Made by a program: the position numbers and the translations under genes. Shown here piece by piece: positions 24,801 through 39,800 of a stretch of DNA of 64,000 bases. The notes under the pieces are model-generated. The model did not search any database, was not told where the DNA came from, and worked only from the letters and a program-made list of their open reading frames with translations. Position 1 is the first letter of the stretch; every line of letters starts with the position of its first letter. The DNA comes from Oceanipulchritudo coccoides (lineage in GTDB: Bacteria > Verrucomicrobiota > Verrucomicrobiia > Opitutales > Oceanipulchritudinaceae), in contig NZ_JAAGNX010000002.1 of assembly GCF_010500615.1 (NCBI RefSeq), positions 1,130,361-1,194,360 on the forward strand. Reading direction: 5' to 3'.

Positions 24801-27800
24801 ATGCGGTTAACAACGGCTTGGATAAGGCCGAAGCGGAGATAAAGGCTGCCATCCGAAATGCGCTCCTGCCACAGATCGCCCGCGTCGAGGCCAAGCTGAT
24901 CCAGTTGGCGACCAACGCAGCAAGCAGGCTGAATCCCGTATTCGACAAGCTGAGGGGCTTTGCGAGCCTCCGCCTCGGGGACAACCTTGCGACCATCGAG
25001 GGCGTACAGGTAGACGTCACAGCGATCGGTATCAGCAACGCGACGGCCTTCATCGGCTTGCCACCCGAAGGTGGAATCGATTTCTCAACCCCGATTGTGG
25101 ATCAGGACGCCCTTGGTTTCTTCATCGACAATTTCAACATGGGCCTCGGCATCTTCAAGCCGGTCATCAGCAAGCAGCTTCCGACCTTCACGGCCGCCAA
25201 GATTTCCGCTGACGCAGCCGGCTTCAGCGATGGCGATCCAGATGCCGATACAATCGAGATTGTTGCCCGTGATATCGACGTGCAGTTCAACCTCGGCGGA
25301 CCGCTGGTCAAGGGTCTCGGACCACTGCTGGCCAACGCCACCATCGATTTTGAGAACAGCACCTTCCCAAGCAACACGACCAGCAACATCGGCTTCCCGG
25401 TAGAGACCGGGACCACGCCTAATCCGGTCTATCTCGATTTCGGGGCAGGGGAGCGGATCATTGCCGAAGTTGGCAAAGCCACTCTGATCATTTCCGAGTA
25501 CGTCCACATCACGGGCAACATCGCCTTTGAAAAGGGACAGATTGAAACTGTTGACCTCACGGGCGGTGTCATCGCCGGCTTGGGCACACCACAAGAGCGG
25601 ACTGATTTCCTCACCGGCATTGGCCTGCCAGCCGACTTGCTCGACGCTTTCCCGGCCCTGAGTGGCCAGACTGATGTTTCCTTCCTGACCATTGGCGGAT
25701 CTGACATCAATGCCTTCTTCGGATTTGACGGTCCTTACTGGACGGATGATCTGGACGGCGATAACCAAATCAGCTGGGTCCTTCCGGACGGCGCGACTTT
25801 CGTCAATAATGTCACTATCGATGGCTTTGCCTACACCGCTGGAACTGTCATCGATGATGTGACTCTCACGGACAATGCCGGCAACCTGGTGGACATCGCC
25901 CTGACCTCCGACTTGTCCACTCTCCTGGATACCGTCCTTGTCGATATCAACGGTACGCAGGTCAAATACGGTGACATTGATGGAGACGACTTGGTCGATG
26001 CTGACGAATCCGCCGAAGTAAACCCGGATGCCGTCGGCTTGGTCCTCGATGATTTTGATTTTGGATTGGCCATGATGACGCCAGTCCTCCCGACTGATTT
26101 CGCCAAGTATTTCGCCCTGAAGGCCGAAGCTGACCAAGTCACTTTTGTCGGAGTGGACGACGTGACAATTTCCGCCGAGAAGATTCTCGTCGAGGTCAAC
26201 CAGTCAAGCCCGAGTGTCTACGGTGTGCCGCTATTCCCGGTTGTCGATTTTGCCAACACCGATGCATTTGAAAGTGAGCAACTGGCCCTCTTTGACGCGA
26301 TTGATGACGATATCCTCACCCTTGGTGACCTTTCCAAACTCAACACTGATAACAGTGCTGGAATTTCCAAACTGGATAATGTCCTCCAGTCGGATAACAC
26401 ACGCGTTACCCATGAGATTCTTCTAAGCCTGCTCAACACGAACAACGCTGGCGACAGCCGTGGGGTCATTGACATTGATGAGGCAGCCGTCCTCTTCGGT
26501 GGAAATTCCTCCACTCAATCAGTCGTTGATGCAGCAATCGCTCTTGTTGAGGGCTTTGACCTCGACTTTGATGGCAAGATTGATCCGCTCGGCTTTGAAG
26601 TGAACACGGGTGGCACGCCTGTATACCTGACCATGGACTCACCACTGATCCGTGCACAGGGCAGGGTGGATCTGGATGTTCTGGGCGCTGTTACCTTGAG
26701 CGGAAGCATTGCTTTTGAATTGGGCCCTGTTGAGAACATCACCCTCACGGATGGTAGCTCGAAGGATGTCACTGTCATGACCATCGGCGGCGCCGATATT
26801 TCCGCCTTTGTCGGTTTTGACGGACCTTACTGGACCGACCTCGATGGCGACGGCGAAGTTTCATGGGCACTCCCGGATGACGGAACCTTCGATTACGATT
26901 ATGTGATCGATGGGGTGGCGTATGCCGCCGGCGACTCCACCAAGGGTGTAACCATCACGGCCATCACGGGTATGGATAACAGTGGTAGTGGCTCCATCGC
27001 GACAATTACCGAGAACGGTAACGCAGCCACGACCGTTTCCGTCGATGGAGTCCGTTACGGTGACCAGGGTTCAACACTGAACACATTTGTTGAGGCGGAA
27101 GAGACCGCTGAGCTCAACGAGGAGGCCATTGGCCTGGCGATCACCGATCTCGATTTCGGCATCATGGTGATGGCTTCCATCGATATCCAGGACCTCGGGG
27201 TCTACATCGCCGGTAAGGTGAATATCCCTGAAGACGGCATTTCCTTCGTAGGCGTGGATGACCTCACTATCACCGGTTCCCTGAATATTGAAGTCAACGC
27301 CGGTGCGGCGACTGGTTCCGGATTTGCACAAGTCGATTTCATCAAGAGCTTCCAGTATGACCTGGCTGGCCTTGACACGGATAATGACAAGATCCTTGAG
27401 TTTGGTGACGACAACCTCCCGCAATATATCCGTGATGCTGACAGCAACGGGGACAGTATCGTCACCTATGACGAATTGCTTGCCGAGTATGATACCAACA
27501 ACAACGGGCTCATTGACACGGATACAGAGGATACTCTTTCCGGCGACTTCGCCGCCCTTGATAATGCTGGCGATGCCGATGGTCTGGTCTATGCCGGTTA
27601 CCGTGTGAATACCGGCCCGGGTGGCGAGCCTGTGCGCCTCGATTTCACGGACTTCCTGATCTCCATCCAGCTTGAAGGCGAAATTTCCTATGGCGACTTG
27701 TTTGCCCTGGATGGCGCTTTCCTTCTGGAAGTGGACACGCAGGGACTGAAGATCTTCGCCAGTGCCAGCCTGACGGTTGGGCCGAGTGGCGATTACTTTG

Positions 27801-30800
27801 AAATGACAGCCCTCGGGGTACTGATTATTGATGCGGATGGCGTTGCCGCGGATTTTGAAATCAGTCTTGAGATTGGCGATGACCTGAGCGGAGACATCTC
27901 CAATTCGGGTGCCGATATCTATGCCCGCCTGATCATGAACACAACCGGGACGCTGAAGAGCGTTGAAATCCCGAAGACCTTCTATGACAATTTGCCGGAT
28001 TCCGTCCTTAACAGGCTGGAAACGCTGGCCGGTGATGCAGACCAGTTTGATACGGACGGGAATGATATCATTTCAGAGGCTGAGATTAACGACCAGTTGG
28101 TCAACGGAGAGAAACTGTATTACACAGTTGGTGCAGAGGCCCCAAGTCTGAGGGATCTATTTGACGACCCGAACGCACCGGATACACCGCTGGCCCCTGC
28201 AGGCTTCTATATTGCTGTCGGATTCAGCGCCCAGCTGCGTTTTGCCGATGTCTTCGACCTCTCTGGCAAATTTGGAATCCTCATTACGGATAACTCATTT
28301 GAGCTACTGATTGGGGCAAGCATCACGATCGGTCCGTTGGGCACAGCTGGCGTTTCCGGATCCCTGCGCATTGACCCGACCGGTATTGTCGGACGCGTAC
28401 AGATCAAACTGGATGTCGGAATCGGTGGAAGCACGGGGCTTTCCATTACGGGAGATGCTCTCTTTGAGATCAACACGACCGACAATTCCGCAGAAGAGAC
28501 CCTGAATGTCTTTGGATTTGCTGAAGGCGGCGGGCTTGTCCTCGAGACGGTCACCATTGAAGAAGGTGTCCTCATCCGGATTGAAGGAACCATTTCCTTT
28601 GTCGGCTTCCTCGAGGCCAGCGCATCGCTGACAATCAGTTTCCGGGGCGATGAATTCTATCTGGGTGGCACAGCAACCATTTCCATTGGTAGCCTGCTTA
28701 ACACGACTATTTCCTTGGATGTCCTGATTACACCGGATGGCATCACCCTTGATGCAGCGGTGACGATCAATGCCAACATCCTTGAAATTATCCGAATCGA
28801 GGCTTCCGGGCGACTGATCATCAACACATCCAGTTCACAGGTCACAATCGTCAGGGACAACATCAGCAAGACCTATGCTGCGAAGACCTTCCTCCTCGAC
28901 CTGCATGGCGAGGTCTCGATCCTTGAGGTGCTGACCTTTACCGCTGACTTCAAAATCCAAGTTGGTGGCGGAACATTCAGTCATGATGTCGCAAACGCGA
29001 AGGCTCGCTTGCCGGCGGGTTCCGATACCATGCTCAGGCCGGGCCAATGGGCCGTCAGCTTTGCCGCCAATATTGATTTCTTCGGAATCATCACCCTCGG
29101 TGCCGACGGCTGGTTCAACAGCAAGGGCCACTTTGGTGTCTACCTTGGCGGACGCATTGTTATCGGCACGGAATCCTTCGGTATCATTGGCACGTTTAAT
29201 ATCCATGCCGGATACGACGGGATTGATTTCACCATCGGCGGTGGCGCTTCGGCCCGCCTCGTTCTCTTCGGCTGGAGCCTGGCAAGTGTGAGCGTGGCCT
29301 TTGATTACTCCTCCTTGACTGGACTGTTGACCATTACCGGACGCATCACGCTTGATTTCTGGCTCTTCAGCGTGGATGTCTCCGCGACCTTTACAATCGG
29401 CCTCTTCAAGATTCCTCCACCGGTGTTCCTCGCTGGTAGTAGCTCCAACGATACCTTGCTCAATGGCGATGCGGTTGATTCCGACGGAAAGCTCTATCTC
29501 AACATGGGCGACCGAGCCCAATACAGGAACATTGAAGAATCCAATCCTGACGAAACCTTCATCATCAAGCATGTCAGCGGCACGGCCGGTAATGAAGTTG
29601 TCGAAGTCGTATCCTTTGGCCGCACCCAGCAGTTCAGCGGTGTCAGTGAAATCATTGTGAATGATGCCGGAGCCGGCAGTGACATGATCATCGTCAAGGA
29701 TGGTGTTCTTTCCTCTGTCGACCTGAATGGTGGAAGCGGGGATGATGTCATCATCGTCGAATCGGCCCGCGGCACAGGCAACCGCATCGATGGCGGAACA
29801 GGTGATGACTATATCGAGGTCGCCGGGCGAGTCACCGTGCCGTTCACCATCATCGGTGGGCCAATGAGTGGCTCTGGAACAGATGAAGACTTTATTATCG
29901 GTGGATCCGGTAACGACACCATCTATGGCGGCTTCGGTCCGGATACCATTTATGGCAAGGGCGGAATTGACACAATCCACGGCAATGATGGACCGGATTC
30001 GATTTTTGGCGGCACCGGCAACGACAATATCTACGGCAATAACGGTGCGGATTCCATTTTCTGGAATGTGGGTGACGGACTGGATGTCACAGACGGCGGA
30101 TTGAACCGGGATACATTCCTGATCACCCGTGGTTCCGGCTCGGATATCGGTGTCCTTTCCTCTCCAGCTGCCGGCCAGATCTCCTTTGCATGGGCCGGTG
30201 AAGGCTCGACGATGGATGCCAACAGCATTGAGTCCCTTGATATCGATCTTGGTGACGGGGCAGACAGCCTGATCATCAACAACCTCGATGGTTCCGGTGT
30301 GACTGAGTACACAATTGATCTCGGACGCCTCCCGACCATCAAGGATTCCGACGGTAACCAGCTCTACAGCGCCGGCGATGGCGATGATGACCACCTCGAA
30401 TTCTACGGCAGCGCTTCCGAAGACAACTTCACGATTTCCACCAGTGTTGATGAGGTGACCAGTACCGATCAGATCGACTTGGTCCGCCAGGGCGCTTACT
30501 CCGCGACAATCCTGGGTGGTGTCTGGACCGAGAATGATGACTTGGTCATACACGCTGAAGCGGGTGGGGGATCAATCAACGCATCCGGCGTCTCCAAGAA
30601 GCTCATGAAGATGACTTTCAATGGCGGATCCGGTGAAGACGTCATCATTGGCACACCTTACAATGACCACATCAACTCCGGTACCGGCAGCGATACCGTG
30701 ACGGGTGGCTATGGCATCGATGTATTCACCGACACCAGTACTTCCTCCAGCGATATTGATACCCTGGTTGAAACCTTGAGCGGGGACATGACCCTGCTGA

Positions 30801-33800
30801 ACAATTACTTTGTCCATGGCCGTATCCTCGGCGATGACGAGGGCACCTTCTTCAAGGGCGACATCAACTTCGAGCAGGATCAGCTTCCCCTTAATCCGCT
30901 ATTCCCGACTCCGTATGTCGATTACCTGCAGGATCGCGGGGACGTCTATGCGGGTACCTACGATTTAGGCTTCCAGACCTTGCCGGTGGAACTTGAAGTC
31001 CTCACCAAGGCGGATGGAACAACCCCGATCTTCACTCGTGCTTTCCTGACCGGTTCGACGGACAACAACACAATGGTGGTTGGTGACTTCGACGGCGAGA
31101 TCACCGTTGATGGAAGCACCTATGTCGCTGAACCATGGACCGGCGAAGTGACCCTCGACAATTTCGGCAATGGTGGCCGCAACAGCGCGGACGGAGATAA
31201 CTTCAATGAGTACTACATTGTCAGCCTGACCAACGACGCGGGTACCAAGGTTTACTTCAATGATCAGGGTGCCGGCTTTGGATATTCCGAACTGTATGTC
31301 TATGGCACGGATAACGAAGATGCCGTCACACTTCTTGGCGCTCGGATTCCGGATGGACAGGGCGGTATTGATGAAACCGGTACAGTCATCTTCGGTGAGC
31401 GGTATGATCCAACCACAATGGTCCAGAAGACCACTATCGATGGCACCCCGCTTTATTACCAACTCGATACTTTTGGAAACAAGGTACCGCGGACTGTTAA
31501 TATCAACGGGGTTGATGAGCAGATTTATGACCTCAGCCTTGGTAATTCCCTGGTGAATTCGGAGGATCCGACGAAGGTTGCGGTGCCAATCTACTTGGAA
31601 ACGACAACCCCGACGGCGCAGCCAGTGATGGTCCCGGCAGATAATGCTGGACGTTCCGAAGTGGTCTTCCGCAACCTGGGCCGTCTCACTGTCAACTTGA
31701 TGGGTGCCGACGACACAGTGGGCATTGAGGATACTGCCGCACCGACCATCGTCCGTCTCGGAACTGGTGAGGACACAATTGTCGTAGGCATTGTCCCGTT
31801 GATCAATGATCCGGGCAACAAACCTGTCACAGGCGAGTTCCCCTTGGGCGTGCCGATTGCCGATGTCGACAATATGACCAACGGCAATTCGCACACGGTC
31901 ACCGTATTCGGTGGCACCGACGGCGACCAGTTCGAGGTCAACCACAACGCCGCCAAGCTCTACCTTTCCGGTGAAGCTGGGGATGATGTATTCGTCATCA
32001 ACACTTTCCTTGTCCTGACCGATGCTGACTCCGAAGATGTGGCCAATCTGGCAACGCTGTTCGGTGGAGCGGGATCCAATCGCTACACTTACCTGCAGAA
32101 CGCGCCTGTCTTCATCAGTGGCGGTGCCGGGACGGATACCGTCGTCGTGAACGGCACGCCAGTCGGCGATTTGTTCATCGTGACAGCCAACTACATCGTG
32201 GGAGCAGGCCGGGTAGTCTACTTTACTGAAATCGAGCGCCTTGAAATCAACGGCGCCGGTGGCGATGACGAAATTTACATCATGAGCTCCCCAGAGGAAC
32301 TCGAGATCACCGTGCGCGGTGGTACGGGCAATGACGAAATCCACCTCGGTGGAGATCCGCCACCACTCGTCTTTGATCCTCCAGCATTCAGCTATCAGCC
32401 ACCGGCCTACCAGGTGCAGGATGCCCCAGTTCCCGTCATAAAGCAGTTGCCCCTGAATTTTGGCAACCCGACTTTTTCAATCAACACCTGGACTTATTTG
32501 ACGTCGAGCAAGTCGGTTGTCACCAACCTGATTAAGAACTACATCAATAGCCAGATCGCGGTTCTTGCCTTGGCCTTCCCGGGACTTCGCCTGCAGGAGG
32601 GCCAGAATCTTGACAAGATTGCCTCGGATGCTGCTGATGCTCCCCTGAGTATTGATACGCGTTTCCGTTTCCTCTTCTGGGGGCTCGAATCACGGATTAC
32701 TGTCAGCCTCGGAGTGATCCCGCTCGTGTATGACGGCCTTGAATTGCCTCCGCTGAGAACAGTCGTTCCTGCCCGCGTAATCGTGGATCCGCCACCGTTC
32801 GCTTTCAAGGAACCGGCTTCCTTCTCCCTTGAAGATATCAAGGGACGCATCTCCATTGATGGCGGTGACGGCTTTGAAACATCCTCAGGCGACCGCCTGA
32901 CGGTCCATGCCCAAGGCGATGATGGTGGCGTAACCGGCCAGCTCACATCCGTCGTGATTCCAAATCTCGAAGGCGAGGAATTCCAGGTTTACAGGAAGGG
33001 AAGTAACGAGATCTTTGTTTCCACCGATGTAGCTTTCACAGGAACTACCCAGAACCTTGATTTCTATAATGGACTCACTGGTAACTTCACCGAGACCATC
33101 TACTCACGGCTTCATGCTGAAAGCCTTGGCTACGCACCGAAGCTGGTTAGCGGCTTGGTACCCGTGAATACATTCACGCTGACCGGAGCAGACCAGACAT
33201 CCCTCATCGAACAGTCTGTACCGAGTTCAGTGGTGGATAGCCTCAACTCGATCGTCGACCAGTTCTACGCCGACGAGGCCAGCTTTGTCGCAGCCGTGAA
33301 CGGCCTGCTGTCCAGTGCCGATTTGACCACTTACAAGCCGGTCATTCTCGCCGTTGCCGCAGTGCCTGAGGTTGACGCGAGCGGTAACCCTGTGCTCGTC
33401 CCGGGCATCGTGGGCAAGTTCGAAACTTTCTACAAGCAAGTGCCTGACGGACTGGGCAATGACACACGTAGCCTCTTCACTCTTCAGGGTCTTGGTCTGG
33501 GAGCGGGCATCTCCCTCGACGGCACTCCGTATGACGGTGTGGAATATGGCGACCTTGAGAGAATGCGCATCATCCTCGGAGAGGGTGGGGACCAGTTCAC
33601 AGTTGATAAACTATCCGGTGTGGAGCTGGAGCTCTCGACCGGTGGCGGAGCGGACATCATCAATATCAAGGAAGCCGATAGCCCGATGACAATCATGGGT
33701 GGTGAAGGTAACGACACCGTCAACGTCACCAACGATTCCTCGAAACTTGAGGACATTTTGGCCCTTCTCACGATCGAGGGGAATTCCTACCTCGAAGAGA

Positions 33801-36800
33801 CCGTCACAAACGTTCAGTACGACCCGACAATACCGATTCCGGGCAAGGATCCGTTTGAATCCCTGCATGATGCCGTTCTCAACAGCGACATCCGGATCTA
33901 CGTCAATTCCGACCCGACCAACACAAGCGGTGGATACACCCTGTACAGTTTCATTGATGCAAGCGGGGACGTGACAACTTACGCCCGCCAGGATCTGGAC
34001 AAGCTGGTCTTCCGCAATGGTCCGGGCGCAGCCCCCGGCGGTGAATTGTGGATCCGCCCGGTTGTTCTCGATTCCAACGGATTCCTCATTGAAGACCTTA
34101 TCCAGGAAGTCGACAGCACGGGCAAGCCGGTCTGGCGCGATGTGAACGGCAAGCTCGTTGCATGGGATCCGACCGATTGGGCGAATTTCCCGAAGAGTCT
34201 CCTCGACTACAACAACTCTTTCCTCGCGGACTTACGCTCGATCATTGAAGCGTTTGACTTCCTCGGATTTGGCTCCTTCACGAGCACTATTCAGGATGCC
34301 ATCCTTGATCGCATTGCCCCGTCGCTGATTCCGGTTATCCGGGTCGATGCCACGGGCACCCCGCTGACAAGATCTAATATTGTAAAGCTCACGTCCCCAA
34401 CCGCGGGAACAGATACCTTGAACGTCCGTGATTCAGGTAATGGTAATTCCAATACAGGAGCGCTGACCTCGACGGCCATCACGGGTCTATTCGGAACCGG
34501 TGGCTCGATCAATTACGACGCATTTGAAATCCTCAATATCTTCCTCGGGACAAACGAGGACCTCTTCACGATCAACAGCACGCACGCTGGATCGACCTAC
34601 CTGGATACCGGAGACGGGGATAACGTCGTTAACATCAAGACGATCAGCGGCATCACGACAGTGAATGGCGGGGATGATTCGGATACGTTCAATGTCGGGA
34701 CAAACGCCCAGGGTAATTTGACCGTTCCGGATACAAATTCCACGGGTTCCCTGAACAGCATCGGCGCGCTCCTGACCCTTTATGGCAACGCTCCGAGCAG
34801 TGGCAGCGATGTCCTGAACATTGATGATACCTTGGACGGCACACCGAACGTCGGAACGTTGACCGCAACAACCCTGACCGGCCTCGGCATGGGTGGCAGC
34901 ATTACCTACACGACCTTCGAAACCCTGAATATCGCCCTTGGTTCCGGATCGGACACCTTCACGATTATCAGCACACATACCGGTGCGACCAACATTGACG
35001 GCAACAATGGCTCCGAAGTCTTCAATGTCCGGACCATCAGCGGTGCCACGACAATTGACGGCGGTACCGGCTCGGAAACCTTTAATGTTGGCAGCAACGC
35101 CGCCGGCACCCAGGCCAACCGCAACCTCAATGCCAACGGCACAGTCGACGGCATCAAGGCACTTCTTTCACTCAGTGGTGATGAGCCGGCCAGCGGCACG
35201 GATATCCTCAACGTCGACGAGACCGGTGAGACCTCCGCCAACACAGGAATCCTGACCAACTCCACCATTACCGGCCTCGATATGACCCCGGGCAGCATCT
35301 TTTATGATGGTATCCAGACCTTGAACATCGGTCTCGGGTCAAATGTTGATATCTTCACAATCGAGAGCACGCATGTTGGGGTGACCAACCTGAACAGCAA
35401 CAACGGCTCTGATATCATTAATATCCGCACGATCAGAGGCACGACCAACCTCAACACCGGTTCCGGTTTCGACCACGTCAATGTTGGTTCCAACGCAAAC
35501 GGAACAACCGGTGACAAGGACTTTAATACCAATGGCACCGTCAATGGCATCAGCGCTCGTCTGAATATCAATGCGGGCAGTGACACGGATTATCTCTCCG
35601 TCGATGACACGGGTGACACGGTCAACAATACGGGCATCCTCACCAACAGCCGTATCACCGGCCTCGGAATGGGCAATGCCAACCAGATGGCTGTCAACGC
35701 CGCCCTCGGCATAGACTACAGCAACTTTGAAGAGCTGGTCATTTCACTCGGTTCCGGAAACGACACCTTTACGATCAACAGCACGCACAATGCGTCCACG
35801 GGATCCGTCACCGAGCTGACCACTTTGAACACGGGTCCGGGAACGGATACAATCCACATCAACGACGTCAGCGACACGCTCTTCGTCAACGGCCAGGCCG
35901 ATGCGGATACCGTGAATGTCAATGGCACGAGCACCATCAGTGACACGACCATCAATGGTAATGGCGGCAACGACATCGTGAATGTCCGTGCCATGAACGG
36001 TTCGGTTCAAGTCAATGGTAACGAGAATGACGACACGATCAATGTCGGTATAGACACGCCGTTACTGCCGAGCCTGCCAACTACGCTCGTTGGCAATATC
36101 GATGCGATCAATGGTCTCCTCACTGTTGATGGTGGCACGGGGACGGGCGACGTCCTGAACGTTGACGATTCCAATCCGGCCAACAATGCCAAGTACGGCA
36201 TCCTCACAGGCTCGACCATCCGTGAGCTGGAGCTTGAAAATGGCATCAACTACACGACCTTCGAATTCCTGAACATCTGGCTTGGCGACGGAAACAACCG
36301 CTTTGATATCAACGGCACACATGCCGCTGAAACAACGATCAACACCGCTGGCGGTCTGGACACGGTTAACATCCGCTCCACGAGCCTGAACAGCACGACC
36401 TTCATCAATACCGAAGCCGGTAATGATACGATCACGATCAGCGACACCTCCCCGACACTTCCCGCAGACTATCCGGTGACAACACCTCCGCCGGCCGCCG
36501 ATCCAGTTGGCTCGATTGACGGAATTGACGGCCTGATCGACATCGATGCTGGAGATGGCTTTGACGACCTGAATATTGATGATTCCGGCAACACCCTTTC
36601 CAAGCTCGGTACCTTGACCACCACGACCCTGCGCGGGCTCGATCTCCCGGCCGGTGTCAACTACGACGGATTTGAAGACCTGAACCTCTGGCTTGGAAAC
36701 GGACAGGATGTCCTCTTCATCGACAGCACGCATGCGGGAACGACGCAGGTTTACTCCGGTGACGGTAACGACACGACCAACGAGCGTGACGACACCATTG

Positions 36801-39800
36801 CGATCAAGTCCATCTCCGGTGTGACCACCATTCACACGCAGGCCGGCAATGACTTCATTGAAGTCAATGTGAAGGCCGATGTCCTTCCGCAGGATGCCAG
36901 CTTTACTCCGGATGAGCCGATCATTGGCTTCTTCACCCGCACTCACCTGAACGGTTTGGCCGCCACGCTGAACCTGCACGGTGAAGGCGACTCCGACCAG
37001 TACACGATCAACCTTGCCCACGCTGGCACGGCAACGGTCAATGTGCATGACAACGGATTTGAAAATGACGGTGTCGATACACTGATCATCAATGGTGCCG
37101 ACACGGTTGCCGGACTCGCCAACAATCCGGATGATACTTTCCTCCTCCGTAAGGATTTCGTTGCCCTCCTGAATGACTCCGCCGACATCGATCCGGACCT
37201 CGACCAGGTCGAGCGCGTCAATTACGACCAGAACATCAATGCCCGCCTGATCGTGAATGGCCTTGGTGGACATGATGCCTTCACCGCGGATGACAACAGC
37301 AGCATCACCACACTTGATGGTGGTGACGGCGACGACTATTTCCAGATTGGCCAGGTCTTTGGCACGCCGCGTAATACCGACGCCAACATTGCCGCAGGCG
37401 ATACCTTCACAACCACACCGGTCATCATTGGTGTGATCCGCAACCCGTTGAACAACGAGGTCATCTTTGATCCGGCTGAGGACGCCCTCACCGATGCGGT
37501 CAAGGCACAGATTTCACAGGCAATCATCGATTCCGGTGATGACCCGCTTGATGGCATCGCCTACCTCAGTGACGGCGTAAGCTTTGCGACGACCGCTTTT
37601 GGTGGTGAGGGTGAAGATACCTTCTCCGTCTATCGCAATGTCGGTGTTCTTCGCCTGGAAGGTGAAAACGGCAATGACGAGTTTATTGTCCGCGCCTTCG
37701 TGATCCTTGAAGGTCTTCTCCAGGCCGAAACTGAAGTTCTCGGTGGTAATGGTGAAGACACCATCCAGTACGCCATCAACGCTCCAGTCAGTATCGATGG
37801 CGGAGCGGGTTTTGACACCGTCGTCGTCCTCGGAACGCCATTTGGAGATAACTTTGTCGTCACTTCCTACGGCATCTTCGGGGCCGGCTTGAATGTCCGC
37901 TTTGAAAATGTGGAAAGTGCCGAGCTGGATGCCCTCGAAGGCGATGACACCATTTATGTCATCGGTACCAACAAGGACCTCGTCACCACCGTGATCGGCG
38001 GCCTTGGCAGCGACACCATCAGCGTCATGGGCGATGTCGTCCAAACCATCGTTTCCAATGACTTGCTGGGCCGTTCCGGAATCATCTCCCACAACATCAC
38101 AAGTGGTGATCAGCCTTATGTATCCGCGGGTATCAACGGCGTTTCCACAAATGTCCTTTCCTCGAATGACGGTGCCCTTGTCGATCTTTCACCATTCGGT
38201 GATCCCCTCCGGGTGACTGAGGATGGCCTCATCGCCACATACATGGTGATGCTCACCGGTCCGTTGGCCGTTGATTTCTCGACAGTCTACCTCACGGTAT
38301 CCGCCGGTGTGGCCAGCACAACCGACCAGAGCGAAGACGGCGCAAGCATCCTCGTATCAACGGATGGAGTGACTTTCACCAATGCGGTCGTCCTGACCTT
38401 CAATGCCGCCAACGCTGGTCAACAGATTTGGGTGAAGGCAATTGATGACGCCGGACTCGAAGGCGAACGCATTGCCATGATCAGCCACAGCATCAATAGC
38501 GCCAGTGGCAGCTACAATGATCTGCCGATCCTCGATATGCCGGTGATCATCGTGGACAACGATCAGCCGGGTCTGGATATCCGCCAGCTGGATGGAACCA
38601 CTCCAGACGAGATCACTGAAGTCCTCGAAGGCGTTGACGGATTCAGCGATACCTACCAGTTCCGTCTGACCACTGCTCCGGCAGATGGTGAAACCGTGAC
38701 CATTACCCTGGTTGGCGACAGCCAGATTGACCTGTCCGAGTCGGTCTTCACATTTACTTTCGACGGCCCGAAGGCATGGAATCTCTTCCAGACAGTCACC
38801 GTTTACGCAGCTGACGATAGCGATCAGGATGGCGTAGAATTCTCCACGATCTTCCACCAGATGACCTCCGACGTTGTTGGCAGTGTCTTCAACCTTGATG
38901 AAGAAGATTATCAGGAAGTCGACGTCACCGTTTACGATGATGAATCGGCCGGTGTGATCGTCCGTGAATCAGACGGTTCGACAATTGCCGTTGTCGGCGG
39001 ATCCGGGGACAGCTACAGGATGCGTCTCACATATGAGCCGGATGCGACCATCACCTTGTCGCTCTACACCGACACGCAGACAAAGCTCTTCTCCTCGGAT
39101 GCGCGCTTCGCGATTATCGATGAAGATCCCAATGCTCCACAATTTGAGTACAGCCTGACCTTCAACAGCGATAACTGGAATGACTGGTTCAATGTTGAAG
39201 TGATTGCCAATGCGGATTACGAGGGCGATGGTTCCCCGACCAAGGCCTTCGCACCGATGGATCAGAACCTCGACCAGATTCGCGGACCGCTCATCATTGA
39301 TGGTGGAATTATCGAAGGCAGGGATCGTTCCCTGAATCCTGCCCTCGTGCTGCCGGGTGAAACCAATGAGGCCAGCAACCAGGAAAGCTCGTTGACGGAT
39401 GAGACCCTGAATATCGATACGCTGGAAATCTTCCATACGGATAATACCGATGCGGACACCGGTCTGCTCAGCTTCCGTGGAATTGATGCGGACATCACCA
39501 ATACCGGATACTCCCTCACGGGCTTTGAAATGGGCGATGGCCTGACCGTCGATGAAGGCACCGACGAAGTTGAGAAACTGGTCAACTACGGTGGCGGCAT
39601 CACCTACAGCGATTTTGAAATCTTCGAACTGCTCCTTGGTAAGGGCAATGAAACCCTGACCATTGAAACCACACAGGATGGTGCTATCACGGCTGTCCAC
39701 GGTGGTGGCGGCACTGACACGATCACCGTAACTGGACGTGGCACAAGCCCGCTGGTCATCTACGGCGACACCTCCGAAGAGGGCACGCGTTACAGCAACG

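Noticed and set aside
28835..32344. Long antisense frames (up to 572 codons) within the giant gene
   Set aside because: They are shadows of codon bias in the calcium-loop repeats, with low-complexity Ile/Val/Asp translations and no domain match. The same holds for the 403-codon antisense frame at 36062-37273.
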